Source of the DNA: Carex sylvatica
Lineage: Eukaryota; Streptophyta; Magnoliopsida; Poales; Cyperaceae
Length of the DNA stretch: 17,474 nucleotides
Direction: 5' to 3'
NCBI GenBank assembly: GCA_964058845.1
Contig: CAXKVR010000005.1
Location: 1-17,474, forward strand
Position numbers and translations under genes: made by a program. Below are positions 1-7,804 of this stretch, piece after piece. Within the stretch, counting starts at the first letter, position 1, and every line of letters begins with the position of its first letter. The notes under the pieces were generated by a model that worked only from the letters and a program-made list of their open reading frames with translations, was not told the DNA's origin and ran no database searches.

Positions 1-822
1 GAATTCGAGATTTACTCGGGTCGCAATGTGAGTCATTCACGTTGCGGTTCCGCAAAAATCATTTTTTTCAACTGTTTTGGGTGAAAATTAATTGGTTTGT
101 TTAATAATTATTAAAAATAGAAAGAACAACTAATAATTTGTATATGTTAGAAAGAACATTAAACAAAATATATAAAATATTTTATAATTTAGATATACTA
201 AAAGGACTTCGAAACATTTTTTAAACAACTTTTTTGGACTGTAAAAAAAATAAACTATTTCTTAATGAGTAGTAACGAAAAAATAAAAATGTTTTGAATT
301 TTAATTATTAATCTCGGTTCAAAAGTCACTTATAGTAAATAAAGAAATTATCGTGGTTCTTGTAGTACATTCAAATTCTAATGTACTCCATCTATTTTGA
401 AAAATAATAATTTATTGTCATTACGAAATATCAAATCAATTTTTTTTTTCTAAAATAAATAGAGTATCTTACAATTTAAATGTATTAGAAGGATCATGAT
501 AACTTCTTTATTTATCTAGAAGTGACCTTTGAACTAGAATCAATAATTCAGATCCAAAGCATTTTTTTTTTCCAGTAACACATCAAGAAATAGTTTTTTT
601 TTTTAAGCCGGAAAAAATTATGTCTGAAAAATATTTCGGAGTTCTTCTAGTACATGTAAATTATAAGATGTTTTATCTATTTTATTTAATATTTTTAAAT
701 ATTAGTTAGTTTTTCTATTTTTGAAAATTATTAAATATATCAATAAATTTTGACCGAAATAATTGATTTTTTTTTTTTTGCACAGCCGCAACTGAATGAT
801 AATCCTGGTAAATCTTGAATTC
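1..822. mobile_element. Foldback (long-inverted-repeat) element, cut by left window edge
   Basis: The whole segment folds on itself. The first bases (GAATTC-GAGATTTACT) pair with the complement of 807-822, the GTTGCGG at about 41-47 pairs with CCGCAAC at about 786-792, and pairing continues inward with small indels to a centre near 430. No coding potential is visible. The outer end is unknown, because pairing already begins at base 1 and the element probably starts further left. This is consistent with a foldback or MITE-like DNA transposon. No target duplication can be tested, so the superfamily is unassigned. Confidence 0.7.
160..700. repeat. Four alternating inverted copies of a ~100-bp module
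   Basis: Within the foldback element, four related AT-rich blocks lie at about 160-260, 300-410, 460-560 and 580-700. Blocks 2 and 4 share a core of the form GTTCTT-TAGTACAT...ATCTATTTT on the plus strand. Blocks 1 and 3 carry the same core on the minus strand. The copies are diverged by substitutions and short indels, so they are old. The edges are approximate because alignment was by eye. Confidence 0.6.
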
Positions 823-1646
823 TACAAAAACAGTGATATTTTGGTCTATTTTTTTTGTTGTTGTTGAGGGTATATTTAAAAATTTCGGCATTCAAACTAA
901 AAGAATATTAAAGTTGAATCATGCATTCATATGAAATACCTTGAGCCATGGTCAACGGACATTATCTTCTTTTCAACCATGACTTGTTGGATTGCAGTTT
1001 GAATTGAAACTGCGCTTAGTTAAAGTTCAGACCGAATCCAGCAACGAACCTAAAAACAAATTGATATTGGAGTAATACGAAAGCGTATTTTAATTTCAAA
1101 ATGGAGGGTAATATTATAATTTCTTTTAGATTACAACTATACTTTTGTTCTTTCAGCAAAACATCATTGGCGAAATTAAAGGAACTAATTATTTCTTAAT
1201 ACCCGTCCCGACACAACAAAACACTTTCCTCCCGTTTTATTGGGGCCCTTTGTGCACCTCATTGTTTTTTTTTTTTTGCTTTATTATTTGATGAAGGGGA
1301 ATGATAAGGATTAGCACTACATATGCAGTTCTAGTTTATTAGCAAATCAACGCATGGTACATGCCTTCTCTTTCTAATAATAACATTAAAACATTTCTAA
1401 TTAAGATACAACTTGTAAATAAAAAATTATATTGGTGAATCATTCACGCACCTTTAATTAGTACTCAGTACCTGTCGTGATCGATGTATTGCAGCGTTAT
1501 TACTTATCGTAAGTTGAGTACTGATGTCCTTATTAATTAGATATTAATATATCTGAGTATAATATTGAGGTGGGCAGGTGGCAACCGGACAAGCTAATTA
1601 GACAGTTTCTTATTTGTAATAGTTTGATTTTGAATGATTATTAGAT
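823..1646. other. AT-rich spacer, nothing supported
   Basis: I see no credible coding region, RNA gene or element boundary here. The only structures seen are long T tracts (for example around 1265-1280) and a short perfect stem GCAGTTT/AAACTGC at 994-1013 with a 6-nt loop. Confidence 0.6.
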
Positions 1647-2038
1647 GAGGACGGTTCAAGTGCCTTTATTTTTTGTCTCCATCGTACTTTTATTTTTAAA
1701 AATTTCAATAACTCAAAATTTAAAACTTAAAAATTAAAATATTATTTTCTCTGTGTGCTCATAAAAAATTATCACATTTTAATTTTATTTTTATGTGAAT
1801 CAATAAGTTGAAAATTTAACGTCTAGAAATTATCCACATTAGTACGTTTTTTACAAGCTCTTGATGACAACTAAAATAAAATTAAAATGCCATAATTTTT
1901 TACACATGCACAGATAAAATGATGTAGATCATATCCAACGGTTTTATTTTAACTTCTAAGTTTTAAATTTTAAGTTATTAAAGTTTTTAAAAATAGAGAC
2001 ATAGTGAAAACACAAAAAATGGAGGCATTTAAACCCTC
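1647..2038. mobile_element. Hairpin MITE, 392 bp
   Basis: The left end begins GAGGACGGTTCAAGTGCC and the right end reads, in reverse complement, GAGGGTTTAAATGCC. The two arms then stay complementary almost to the middle, with blocks such as TTTTTAAAAA and CAAAATTTAAAACTTA. The immediate flanks are TTATTAGAT (1638-1646) and TTATTGAAT (2039-2047), which match at 7 of 9 positions as a decayed 9-bp target duplication would. That length is typical of Mutator-type elements. No coding capacity is seen. Confidence 0.65.
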
Positions 2039-2047
2039 TTATTGAAT

Positions 2048-2355
2048 ATCAAATTTAGTGGTCAGGCCGCCGGATCAGATTTTGATTGTCTAATTTGAAA
2101 TATTTTCTTATACCACTTCATGCCATTTTTTGGTGTCATGAAGAATGCTAATTCTGGTTGTTCCTTAATTATCTAACTCAAATCACTTAACTGCAGTAAG
2201 TTGGTTTTTGGGTTCGCTCCGAAAATGAAAAATCTTACGAAGTAAAAAAAAATTAAACGTACTAAACAAGACAATTTCTATTTTTTTTTTTTTTTTTCAC
2301 CCTGGCAAAAGTTTGGAGACATTCGGTGTTGATAGAGTTGTCAGTGTATTTTATT
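2048..2355. other. AT-rich spacer between two MITEs
   Basis: No coding or structural signal is supported. It contains a ~17-nt T tract at about 2281-2297 and ends in the TTTTATT flank (2349-2355) of the next MITE. Confidence 0.6.
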
Positions 2356-2729
2356 GAGGATTAAATAATTACATTTTTTTTTATAACACCGAATTATATC
2401 CTATATTTTTAAAGTTTAAACAGTCGATTCAAACTGTTTAACATGATGGATATGTTAAAATGTACTTGCATATAAAATTTTATATTTTTCTGAATTTTTT
2501 TACTATTTTTTAAGATGGATAAAAAAATTCAATGATTTGAAAACAACGATTTTGTAAAATACTTAATAAATAGTAAAAATATTCAATAGAATATAAAATG
2601 TGATATGCAAGTACATTTTAATATATCAATCATGTTGAACGGTTTAGATCGACTGTTTGAATTTTGAAAATGTTGAAAATAGAAAGTGTAATTCGGTGTC
2701 ATCAAAAAAGATGTAATTGGATCCTTCTC
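2356..2729. mobile_element. Hairpin MITE, 374 bp
   Basis: Two arms of more than 100 bp are inverted copies. Both contain, in the same inward order, AATTACAT, ACACCGAATTA, AACAGTCGAT, AACATGAT and AAAATGTACTTGCATAT. The left arm runs about 2356-2480 and the right about 2580-2729. The direct repeat TTTTATT abuts both ends (2349-2355 and 2730-2736) and probably marks a 7- to 8-bp or eroded 9-bp target duplication. The outermost ~10 bp of the two termini (GAGG-ATTAAAT versus GAGAAGGATCC) are only partly alike, so the exact ends are uncertain. Non-coding. Confidence 0.65.
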
Positions 2730-2736
2730 TTTTATT

Positions 2737-2944
2737 ATATTTGAATTTATATCGAATTAGAATTTGACAATCTAAATTTAAAAATTTGTCTCCGTCATCT
2801 TGGTGGATGTTGGTTTTGATTTGAAATAATTTTTGTATTCAATGTTCAAAATAACAAAATGCTTGATTGACATGAATAAATGTGTCATGCATAATGTAAC
2901 TCTAAAATAAATGAATCTGCATGACACGGAAAAATGAACGTTTG
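2737..2944. other. Spacer with a small perfect stem-loop
   Basis: AT-rich, no ORF of note. GTGTCATGCA (2882-2891) and TGCATGACAC (2918-2927) form a perfect 10-bp stem around a 26-nt loop. Its function is unknown. Confidence 0.5.
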
Positions 2945-3143
2945 TAAAAGTACAGCGACTTCATGATAACAGATAGATCTAAAATTTTAACCAGAAGTAG
3001 GCACAAAATACTAATAAGAGTTCAATTTTTTTTTTTAACATATAATTTCATGAGCTAAAGTACAAAATGCTAACAAGACTATAAAATAAAAAATAGTATT
3101 GTTTTACATATAAATAAAATATAATAATACCTATCTAGTCAAA

Positions 3144-3460
3144 TCAAGTCGATAGCGATGAACCAAGGTTGTCTTTGCGGTTCTTTATATGTTGAAATCT
3201 TTGCATAATTATTTCATTATTAACACTCTTGAATAAATCCCTCTCAATATAAGTAACCAAACAATCATTTAACTATTGATCTCCCAAGCTATTTCTTGAG
3301 TCGTTTTTCAACACATTCATTGTCGAAAATACCCTTTCAAACTAGCGGTAGCCACCGGCAATATCAATATTAATTTCACTAATTTGTAAACCAAGGGATA
3401 AACAATATGTTTTTTCTTTTTCACAAGTTCTTGAGAAAGTTCAACTAATCCCCTTAACTC
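3144..3460 (-). pseudogene. hAT transposase C-terminal (dimerisation) domain remnant
   Basis: On the minus strand, reading from about 3460 towards 3144, one frame gives LVKKKKHIVYPLVYKLVKL followed by LILILPVATAS. After a one-base frameshift the next frame gives ERVFSTMN, a stop in place of the expected Trp in GDQ-stop-LNDCLVTYIERDLF, then IIMQRFQ and a terminal stop at 3144-3146. This order (PVATAS-VERxFS, then GDxWxND, then YIE, then QRFQ) is that of the C-terminal dimerisation region of plant TTF-zinc-finger/DUF4371-type hAT transposases. The catalytic core upstream is missing. With one frameshift and one nonsense codon it cannot make a functional protein. Confidence 0.8.
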
Positions 3461-4132
3461 TCAAAAATCACTATTGTTTTTCAAAATTAAATTCTCAATT
3501 CAATGTCACTATTATTTTTAATACCCTAAAATGTAGAATTCAATGTCATTAATTGGATCAAGCAAACTATACCCTTTCACCAAACTATATACAATTCATA
3601 ATTCAAGATTTTCAACATTTTAATTCTCAATTCAAGCACAATGTAATTTCACAATATTCAAGGTCTTCAACAATTCATTTGAGAAATGTGTGAAATTGAG
3701 AAAGGATGCGCAAGAAAGGTTTGAAATTGAGAAGGTAATGCATTTTCTACATTAATTATGCAAGATATTAATTTAATTAGTCAATTCAAACTAGAAATTG
3801 AGATCTTACAAAAAAATGAAAGAGAAGGAGAAGGGTGTGCTGATGCGTGAAGAGAGCGGGTGGAGAAGGAAGAGGCACGATTCTTCTCTCTAGCGGGCTG
3901 GCGCGTGATGACGTGAGGCAAAGGGTGGAGGTGCCGACGCGTGGTGGTGCTGCCTGGCGTGAGTTAGCGAGCGCCTAGTGGAGGTCTTTTTTTTTCGTTT
4001 GCTCTCTGGCTCCAGAGACGCAATGGTCTTTGTTTTTTTTTTTTTTTGGATTTTGCTCACCTCTTCTAGCAGTCAATAAGAATTAAGTGTCTTTTTTTAT
4101 TTTGTTGCAAGTGAGTCAATCAAAGACTCTAA
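3461..4132. other. Non-coding interior of the hAT relic
   Basis: Positions 3480-3640 carry several short CTCAATTCAA / GAATTCAATGTCA repeats. Positions 3830-4020 are strikingly GC-rich for this window, with words such as GCGCGTGATGACGTGAGG. No continuous reading frame was recognised on either strand. It is plausibly the former promoter and 5' part of the minus-strand transposase gene. Confidence 0.4.
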
Positions 4133-4261
4133 GCAGCGGAGCAGTATGGGCCAGCGAATCAATTAAAGTAGTATTTTATTTAATGGGAATTTGGCAGCGG
4201 GGCAGCGGAGCAATCAGATTGAGGCCATGTTATTTATCTTAATTCGATCAAGCAGCGGAGC
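4133..4261. repeat. Subterminal GCAGCGGAGC repeats
   Basis: The 10-mer GCAGCGGAGC occurs at 4133-4142, 4202-4211 and 4252-4261, with a one-mismatch copy GCAGCGGGGC overlapping at 4194-4203. All lie 150-290 bp from the right end of the hAT relic. hAT transposases are known to bind short repeated subterminal motifs, so these could be such sites. That role is inference. Confidence 0.5.
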
Positions 4262-4537
4262 GAATCTTGTTATAATTTTATTTGGGTCATGGTTAGGCAT
4301 AGTATCTAGGCCAGGGTTAGGCACAAAAGTAAAAACATACTGGGCCTAAAAAAAATTTAAATCTAAGGGTAGCCAAGTGCCTACCCCTGGGCCTATGTGG
4401 ATCCGCCAGTGCATATAAAAGTATTTAGTATCCAGACATAAATAAATTATTCTAAAAATTGATAGAAAAAGGTAAACAAAATGTAATGATACAAGACTAT
4501 ATATCTATCAACGAAAATGAAATGAGGGCCAGACTCT

Positions 4538-4546
4538 TTTATTCTT
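4538..4546. repeat. 9-bp target site duplication, left copy
   Basis: TTTATTCTT directly precedes the left MULE terminus and is identical to 9296-9304. Confidence 0.8.
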
Positions 4547-4775
4547 GGGGAAATTATTTTTATGCCACTCCAAAACATTGAAATTAGTTTTTTGCCACCC
4601 CAAAACTTAAAATTAGTTTTTTGCCACTCCAAAATTAATCAATTTATGAAATTTCCACTTTTATACAGCTGATATACATATTTGATTAAAATTATTCTGA
4701 CAAGTGTTGTATAAAAAATATATTTTTATATTTCCAATTTTACCCTTCCTTCAATTAAACAGAGAAAATTAAAAT
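4547..4775 (+). repeat. MULE left terminal inverted repeat
   Basis: Complementary to about 9085-9295. Shared blocks include GTATAAAAAATATATTTTTA, TTTCCAATTTTAC and CTTCCTTCA. It opens with three tandem ~29-bp units, each ending in TGCCAC(C/T)CCAAAA (4551-4580, 4581-4609, 4610-4638). The right TIR has only two such units. Confidence 0.8.
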
Positions 4776-5120
4776 TGATTCTCCAATCACTCTCTCTTTC
4801 TCTCCCGTAATCCCTAGCACCCAAACTCTCTCATGTTTATCGCGATCTCTCTCTCTCACTCGCCGAGCACCTCAACCAAGTCCAGCCTTCCTTTTGCGAT
4901 CTCTTTTTTTTTTCTTTGAAGTGAAACTTATTTGGAGAGCAAGTTCCGTTACTGAATTTCAAATTGCATCATCTGAAATTAGAGAAGACGATGAAACACT
5001 TGGAACCTTATGAAAATAATTGATTGTCTAGCATTCGCGCTTTCCATATTGTGATTAATTGCTCCACTGCTAACAGGTGTTATCATAATTTCAAAATCCC
5101 TATAGATCTGTTTAAAACCT
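4776..5120. other. Left subterminal region of the MULE
   Basis: CT-rich at 4785-4865 (TCTCTC tracts), then ordinary AT-rich sequence. No reading frame here is convincing. The resemblance in composition to the right subterminal region (8900-9080 on the minus strand) suggests element leader sequence rather than host DNA. Confidence 0.4.
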
Positions 5121-5589
5121 GTGCAACTGGTTTTAAACTTATGTATTTTCCAAATTGCCCCTATTTGTGTGATATGTGTTTGTCAACCCGAATTAGTTGT
5201 TCATATGCTTTTGCACTGTGACCATGCCTGCACCACTTGGTTTCAATCATCCTTGGGCATTAGAATTGACCAAACTCATACCTCTAATTTGCATGATTTC
5301 CTGAAACATGTGTGGATTTCTCTTGATGACCCTCAAATAGCTCACATTATTATCCTGGTATGGGAAATTTGGAAATTACTTTGTTGCAGGTGGTACTGGC
5401 TATATACTATTTTACGAAAATACTTTGTTGCAATTTGCAGGGGAAGGAAGCAAGCAGGCATTTTCAGCTTTTCATATGGAATGTTTGAGCTTGCTTCGCG
5501 CTATACAAGCTGTGGTGGCAAGTGAAATCGAGCATTGCACTTTTCTTACTAACTCTCAAATGCTAGTTCACTCACTGACACACGCATAA
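5121..5589 (+). pseudogene. Decayed non-LTR retroelement zf-RVT / RNase H (RVT_3) fragment
   Basis: In one frame from about 5121 the sequence reads APICVICVCQPE, VVHMLLHC and then TTWFQSSLG. This is the Cys/His spacing and trailing Trp of the reverse-transcriptase zinc-binding (zf-RVT) domain found in plant LINE-like proteins. The typical WEIWK motif follows near 5365. Another frame, 5458-5586, then gives FHMECLSLLRAIQ and later TNSQMLVHSL, like the Glu and (T)DSQ motifs of the RVT_3 RNase H family, ending at TAA 5587-5589. The frame change, the missing reverse transcriptase core and the Asn where the family has Asp show it is broken. No start codon is credible. Confidence 0.65.
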
Positions 5590-5639
5590 GCTCCTGTTTG
5601 CGTACAGTGGCAAGCCTATTCAGAGACCATTTCACATAA

Positions 5640-5743
5640 ATCTTTATAAATTATGTTTGTAAATTATGTAAATTATTTACAATGTGAGTGTTTCAATTTG
5701 TGGCATTGTTTTCATACTTGTAAATTATGTAAATTATGTACAG
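5640..5743. repeat. GTAAATTAT short-repeat tract
   Basis: The word TAAATTAT occurs repeatedly in the 100 bases just left of the copia insertion, for example TTGTAAATTATGTAAATTAT twice. It is a simple AT-rich repeat that may have been the insertion target context. Confidence 0.5.
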
Positions 5744-5896
5744 TAATAAGACTACAGAAGGCACATAGCACATGAGCATTAGAATCGCATAGCACAGATG
5801 CATCTGTGCTATGGCAGCAACCAAGCTATTAGCTGTTAGCTGTTAGTTAGATTGATGGCATCAATGTAATTATGAATCAAGGAAATAACAGAATTA
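5744..5896 (+). repeat. Copia 5' LTR, truncated
   Basis: Matches the first ~120 bp of the 3' LTR until GAATTA at 5891-5896, then breaks off into coding remnant. It carries a 24-bp insertion at about 5773-5796 and a 7-bp CTGTTAG duplication (about 5836-5842) that the 3' LTR lacks. Confidence 0.75.
5788..5813. repeat. 26-bp perfect palindrome in 5' LTR
   Basis: Centred on CACAGATGCATCTGTG and extended perfectly by CATAG / CTATG on either side. The same palindrome is present in the 3' LTR at 6597-6622. Confidence 0.9.
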
Positions 5897-5909
5897 TGTA
5901 CGCACCTCC

Positions 5910-5990
5910 ATGGACATTTGGCATGCTTGGCTTGAGCACCCTTCTTCTATTACCACCAAGAAAATACTTCAAACAAAGTATCCCAATTTA
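5910..5990 (+). pseudogene. Copia gag-pre-integrase remnant
   Basis: Reads [12 protein letters not shown] and then [11 protein letters not shown], corresponding to the W-H-x-R-L-G-H-P-S-S zinc-binding region before the copia integrase. The family Arg is Trp (TGG) and the family Gly is Glu (GAG) here, both explained by C-to-T or G-to-A decay. At about 5990 it jumps directly, out of frame, into RNase H sequence. That junction marks a deletion of integrase and reverse transcriptase. Confidence 0.65.
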
Positions 5991-6570
5991 TGCAATCCCC
6001 TACTACCACTCATTGGGCAGCGGTCAAGCGCATACTCCGCTACCTTAAGGGTACCATCTCACATGGTATTACCTTGCAACAGCACCTTCTCTTTCCCTCC
6101 ATGCCTACTCGGACGTCGATTGGGCCGATTCTCCCGACGATCGCAAGTCCACTTTTGGTTTTTGTGTTTTCCTCGGCCCTAATATTCTCTCATGGGGATA
6201 CAAGAAATAACCTATGGTTGCTCGGTCTAGTACCGAAGCGGAATACAAGTCCCTTGCTATCACTAGTTCCGAGGTTGTTTGGTTACAGTACATCTTGGCC
6301 GAATTGCTTATCTCCTACCTTGCCTCCGACGTTGTGGTGCGATAACATCGGCGCCACTTTCTTAGCCTCTAATCCCATGATTAACTCTCGTACAAAACAT
6401 GTGGAAATCGACTTTCACTTTGTTCGTGAGAGGGTTGCCAACAAAAGCCTTTCTATTCGGTTCTTATCATCCAAGGATCAGTTAGCAGACATTTTCACCA
6501 AGCCTTTAGCGCCTCGGTTTCTTCATTTGATTTCCAAGCTTACTGTCTCAGAGTACAGCTTAGCTTACGG
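5990..6570 (+). pseudogene. Copia RNase H domain, frameshifted
   Basis: The first part (5990 to about 6090) reads [15 protein letters not shown], the classic start of copia RNase H. A second frame from about 6097 gives YSDVDWAD, then [10 protein letters not shown], a stop at 6208-6210 (TAA where the family has a Gln CAA codon), and then [13 protein letters not shown]. From about 6340 the first frame resumes with [22 protein letters not shown] and LADIFTKPL. Two frameshifts and one nonsense codon leave it non-functional, but the order of motifs makes the identification firm. Confidence 0.9.
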
Positions 6571-6576
6571 GGGGCG

Positions 6577-6863
6577 TAATAAGACTACAGAAGGCACATA
6601 GCACAGATGCATCTGTGCTATGGCAGCAACCAAGCTATTAGCCATTAGTTAGATTGATGGCATCAATGTAATTATGAATCAAGGTAATAATAGAATTAGT
6701 TAGTCAATTAGTTAGTGGCTTGAATGTAATTAGCTAGTGATTAGAGAGACTAAGCTGTTGCCTTAAAATAGAGATTGTATTCCATCATTTATAGATAACA
6801 AAATTGAGAATGAAATAAAGATTCGTTCTTCCAATCCTCTCTATCTCTCTCTCTCTCTCTTTA
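6577..6863 (+). repeat. Copia 3' LTR, 287 bp
   Basis: Begins right after the polypurine-like tract with the same TAATAAGACTACAG start as 5744. It contains an AATAAA polyadenylation-type signal at 6814-6819 and ends in a CT microsatellite (about 6837-6861) before the TACAG duplication at 6864-6868. It appears full length, unlike the 5' copy. Confidence 0.75.
6597..6622. repeat. 26-bp perfect palindrome in 3' LTR
   Basis: Identical to 5788-5813. It lies about 20 bp inside the LTR start, in the U3 region. Confidence 0.9.
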
Positions 6864-6868
6864 TACAG

Positions 6869-7530
6869 TGATATTTTATTTTTTATGATAATAATGCCTC
6901 TTGAAATTTTATGTTTATAGGTGATTGAATTACTAGTTATGCATCAGTTTGTAATTTTATGTTTATATGTGATGTATTAATATTTCTAATAATTTCAGTT
7001 ACTAGTGAAGTGCATGGGTTTGATGAGATATGTACCAGTTTCTAAATTTATCTTTGTATTAGCTTTTTCATTTTACTGGTACGTTTGAAGCTATTGTATG
7101 ATAAAAGCTGATCAAGCAAGCAAATTTCTCTGCTGGTTAGTTACACGTATAAAACAATCAAAGGAGATCATTTACAATGAAACTAAGTTGAATTTACTTT
7201 ATGAACAAACTACTCAACACTCTGAGCTCGTCAGAAAGGTCAGAAGCATGTCAGCACCTACTTGAGTTAATATTGAAACACCTGACAATAACAAAACTAA
7301 ATATTTTTTTTATCACACTTGTTAATATTGAAATATTTTATTTCTTTTAATTAACACCTGACACTTCCTATTTGAGAAACAGTAGCATGTAAGCACCTAC
7401 TTGAGTTATAAAGCAAACAAAAGAGATAATCACTGCACCTAGTCACTGCACAAATAGAGATGATCACATATATGCAAGCTGGGTACAATTGATTAAAGAC
7501 ATAAAACATCAAACAAACGAAATTATTCAA
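6869..7530. other. MULE interior, no recognised gene
   Basis: AT-rich. It has a direct repeat AATTTTATGTTTATA(G/T)GTGAT at about 6906 and 6954, and a repeated GCACCTACTTGAGTTA at about 7254 and 7393. A 55-codon ATG-to-TGA frame at 7098-7265 has no recognisable motif and is not called as a gene. Confidence 0.4.
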
Positions 7531-7680
7531 GTTACACATAGCCTCTCAAGTTACACATAGCCTAGCTAAAGTTACACATAACTTAAAATCATAACCAATT
7601 ACACACAACCTAACATCATAAGCAATTACGAACATCATAAGCAATTACAATTACATAGCTATTTAAAAAAAACATCACAT
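7530..7680. repeat. TTACACATAGCC-rich repeat block, copy 1
   Basis: Degenerate tandem units built around (A/G)TTACACATAGCCT and AACATCATAAGCAATTA, ending in TACATAGCTATTTAAAAAA. A related block with the same ending lies at about 8205-8325. Confidence 0.7.
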
Positions 7681-7804
7681 TCATTTTTTCTTCTTTTACA
7701 TAATTTTAAAATCATCGTATCTGTAATTATATCTGTAAATGAATTTATTATGATACGGACATCGTTGCCTCCCCTCTGCTTCATTTTTCCCTGCTTGCAG
7801 CATT

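Larger units (their letters stand above)
2953..4415 (-). mobile_element. Deleted hAT-family DNA transposon relic
   Basis: The right end, read on the minus strand, is CACTGGCGGATCC followed by GGGGTAGGCACTTGG, resembling the CAGTGGCGGA-type termini of plant hAT elements. The left end begins CAGCGACTTC and soon shows GATCTAAAATTTTAACC followed by AGTAGGCAC. The 8-mer TAAAAGTA flanks both sides (2945-2952 and 4416-4423), the target duplication length expected for hAT. A CATA tetramer lies between the right CAGTG terminus and the duplication, so the exact right end is uncertain. The interior keeps only the transposase C-terminus on the minus strand. The region 3830-4060 is GC-rich and probably belongs to the former 5' part of the element. 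Confidence 0.6.
5744..6863 (+). mobile_element. Ty1/copia retrotransposon, internally deleted, nested in the MULE
   Basis: Two direct repeats beginning TAATAAGACTACAGAAGG (5744 and 6577) bracket copia-type coding remnants. The right copy follows a purine-rich polypurine-tract-like ACGGGGGGCG. The 5-mer TACAG lies just outside both ends (5739-5743 and 6864-6868), the usual copia target duplication length. The ends read TAATAAG...CTTTA rather than canonical TG...CA, which may reflect mutation or misjudged ends. Total length is only 1.1 kb, against about 5 kb for an intact element. Most of gag, integrase and reverse transcriptase is gone. Confidence 0.75.

Noticed and set aside
5744..6863. Endogenous plant pararetrovirus
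   Set aside because: The motif order (HPSS pre-integrase, [10 protein letters not shown] and LADIFTKPL RNase H end) plus LTRs and a 5-bp duplication identify Ty1/copia, not a caulimovirid.
7098..7265. 55-codon ATG-to-TGA frame in the MULE interior
   Set aside because: Somewhat protein-like (KQSKEIIYNETKLNLLYEQ), but no family is recognised and no splice context is clear. Too weak to call.
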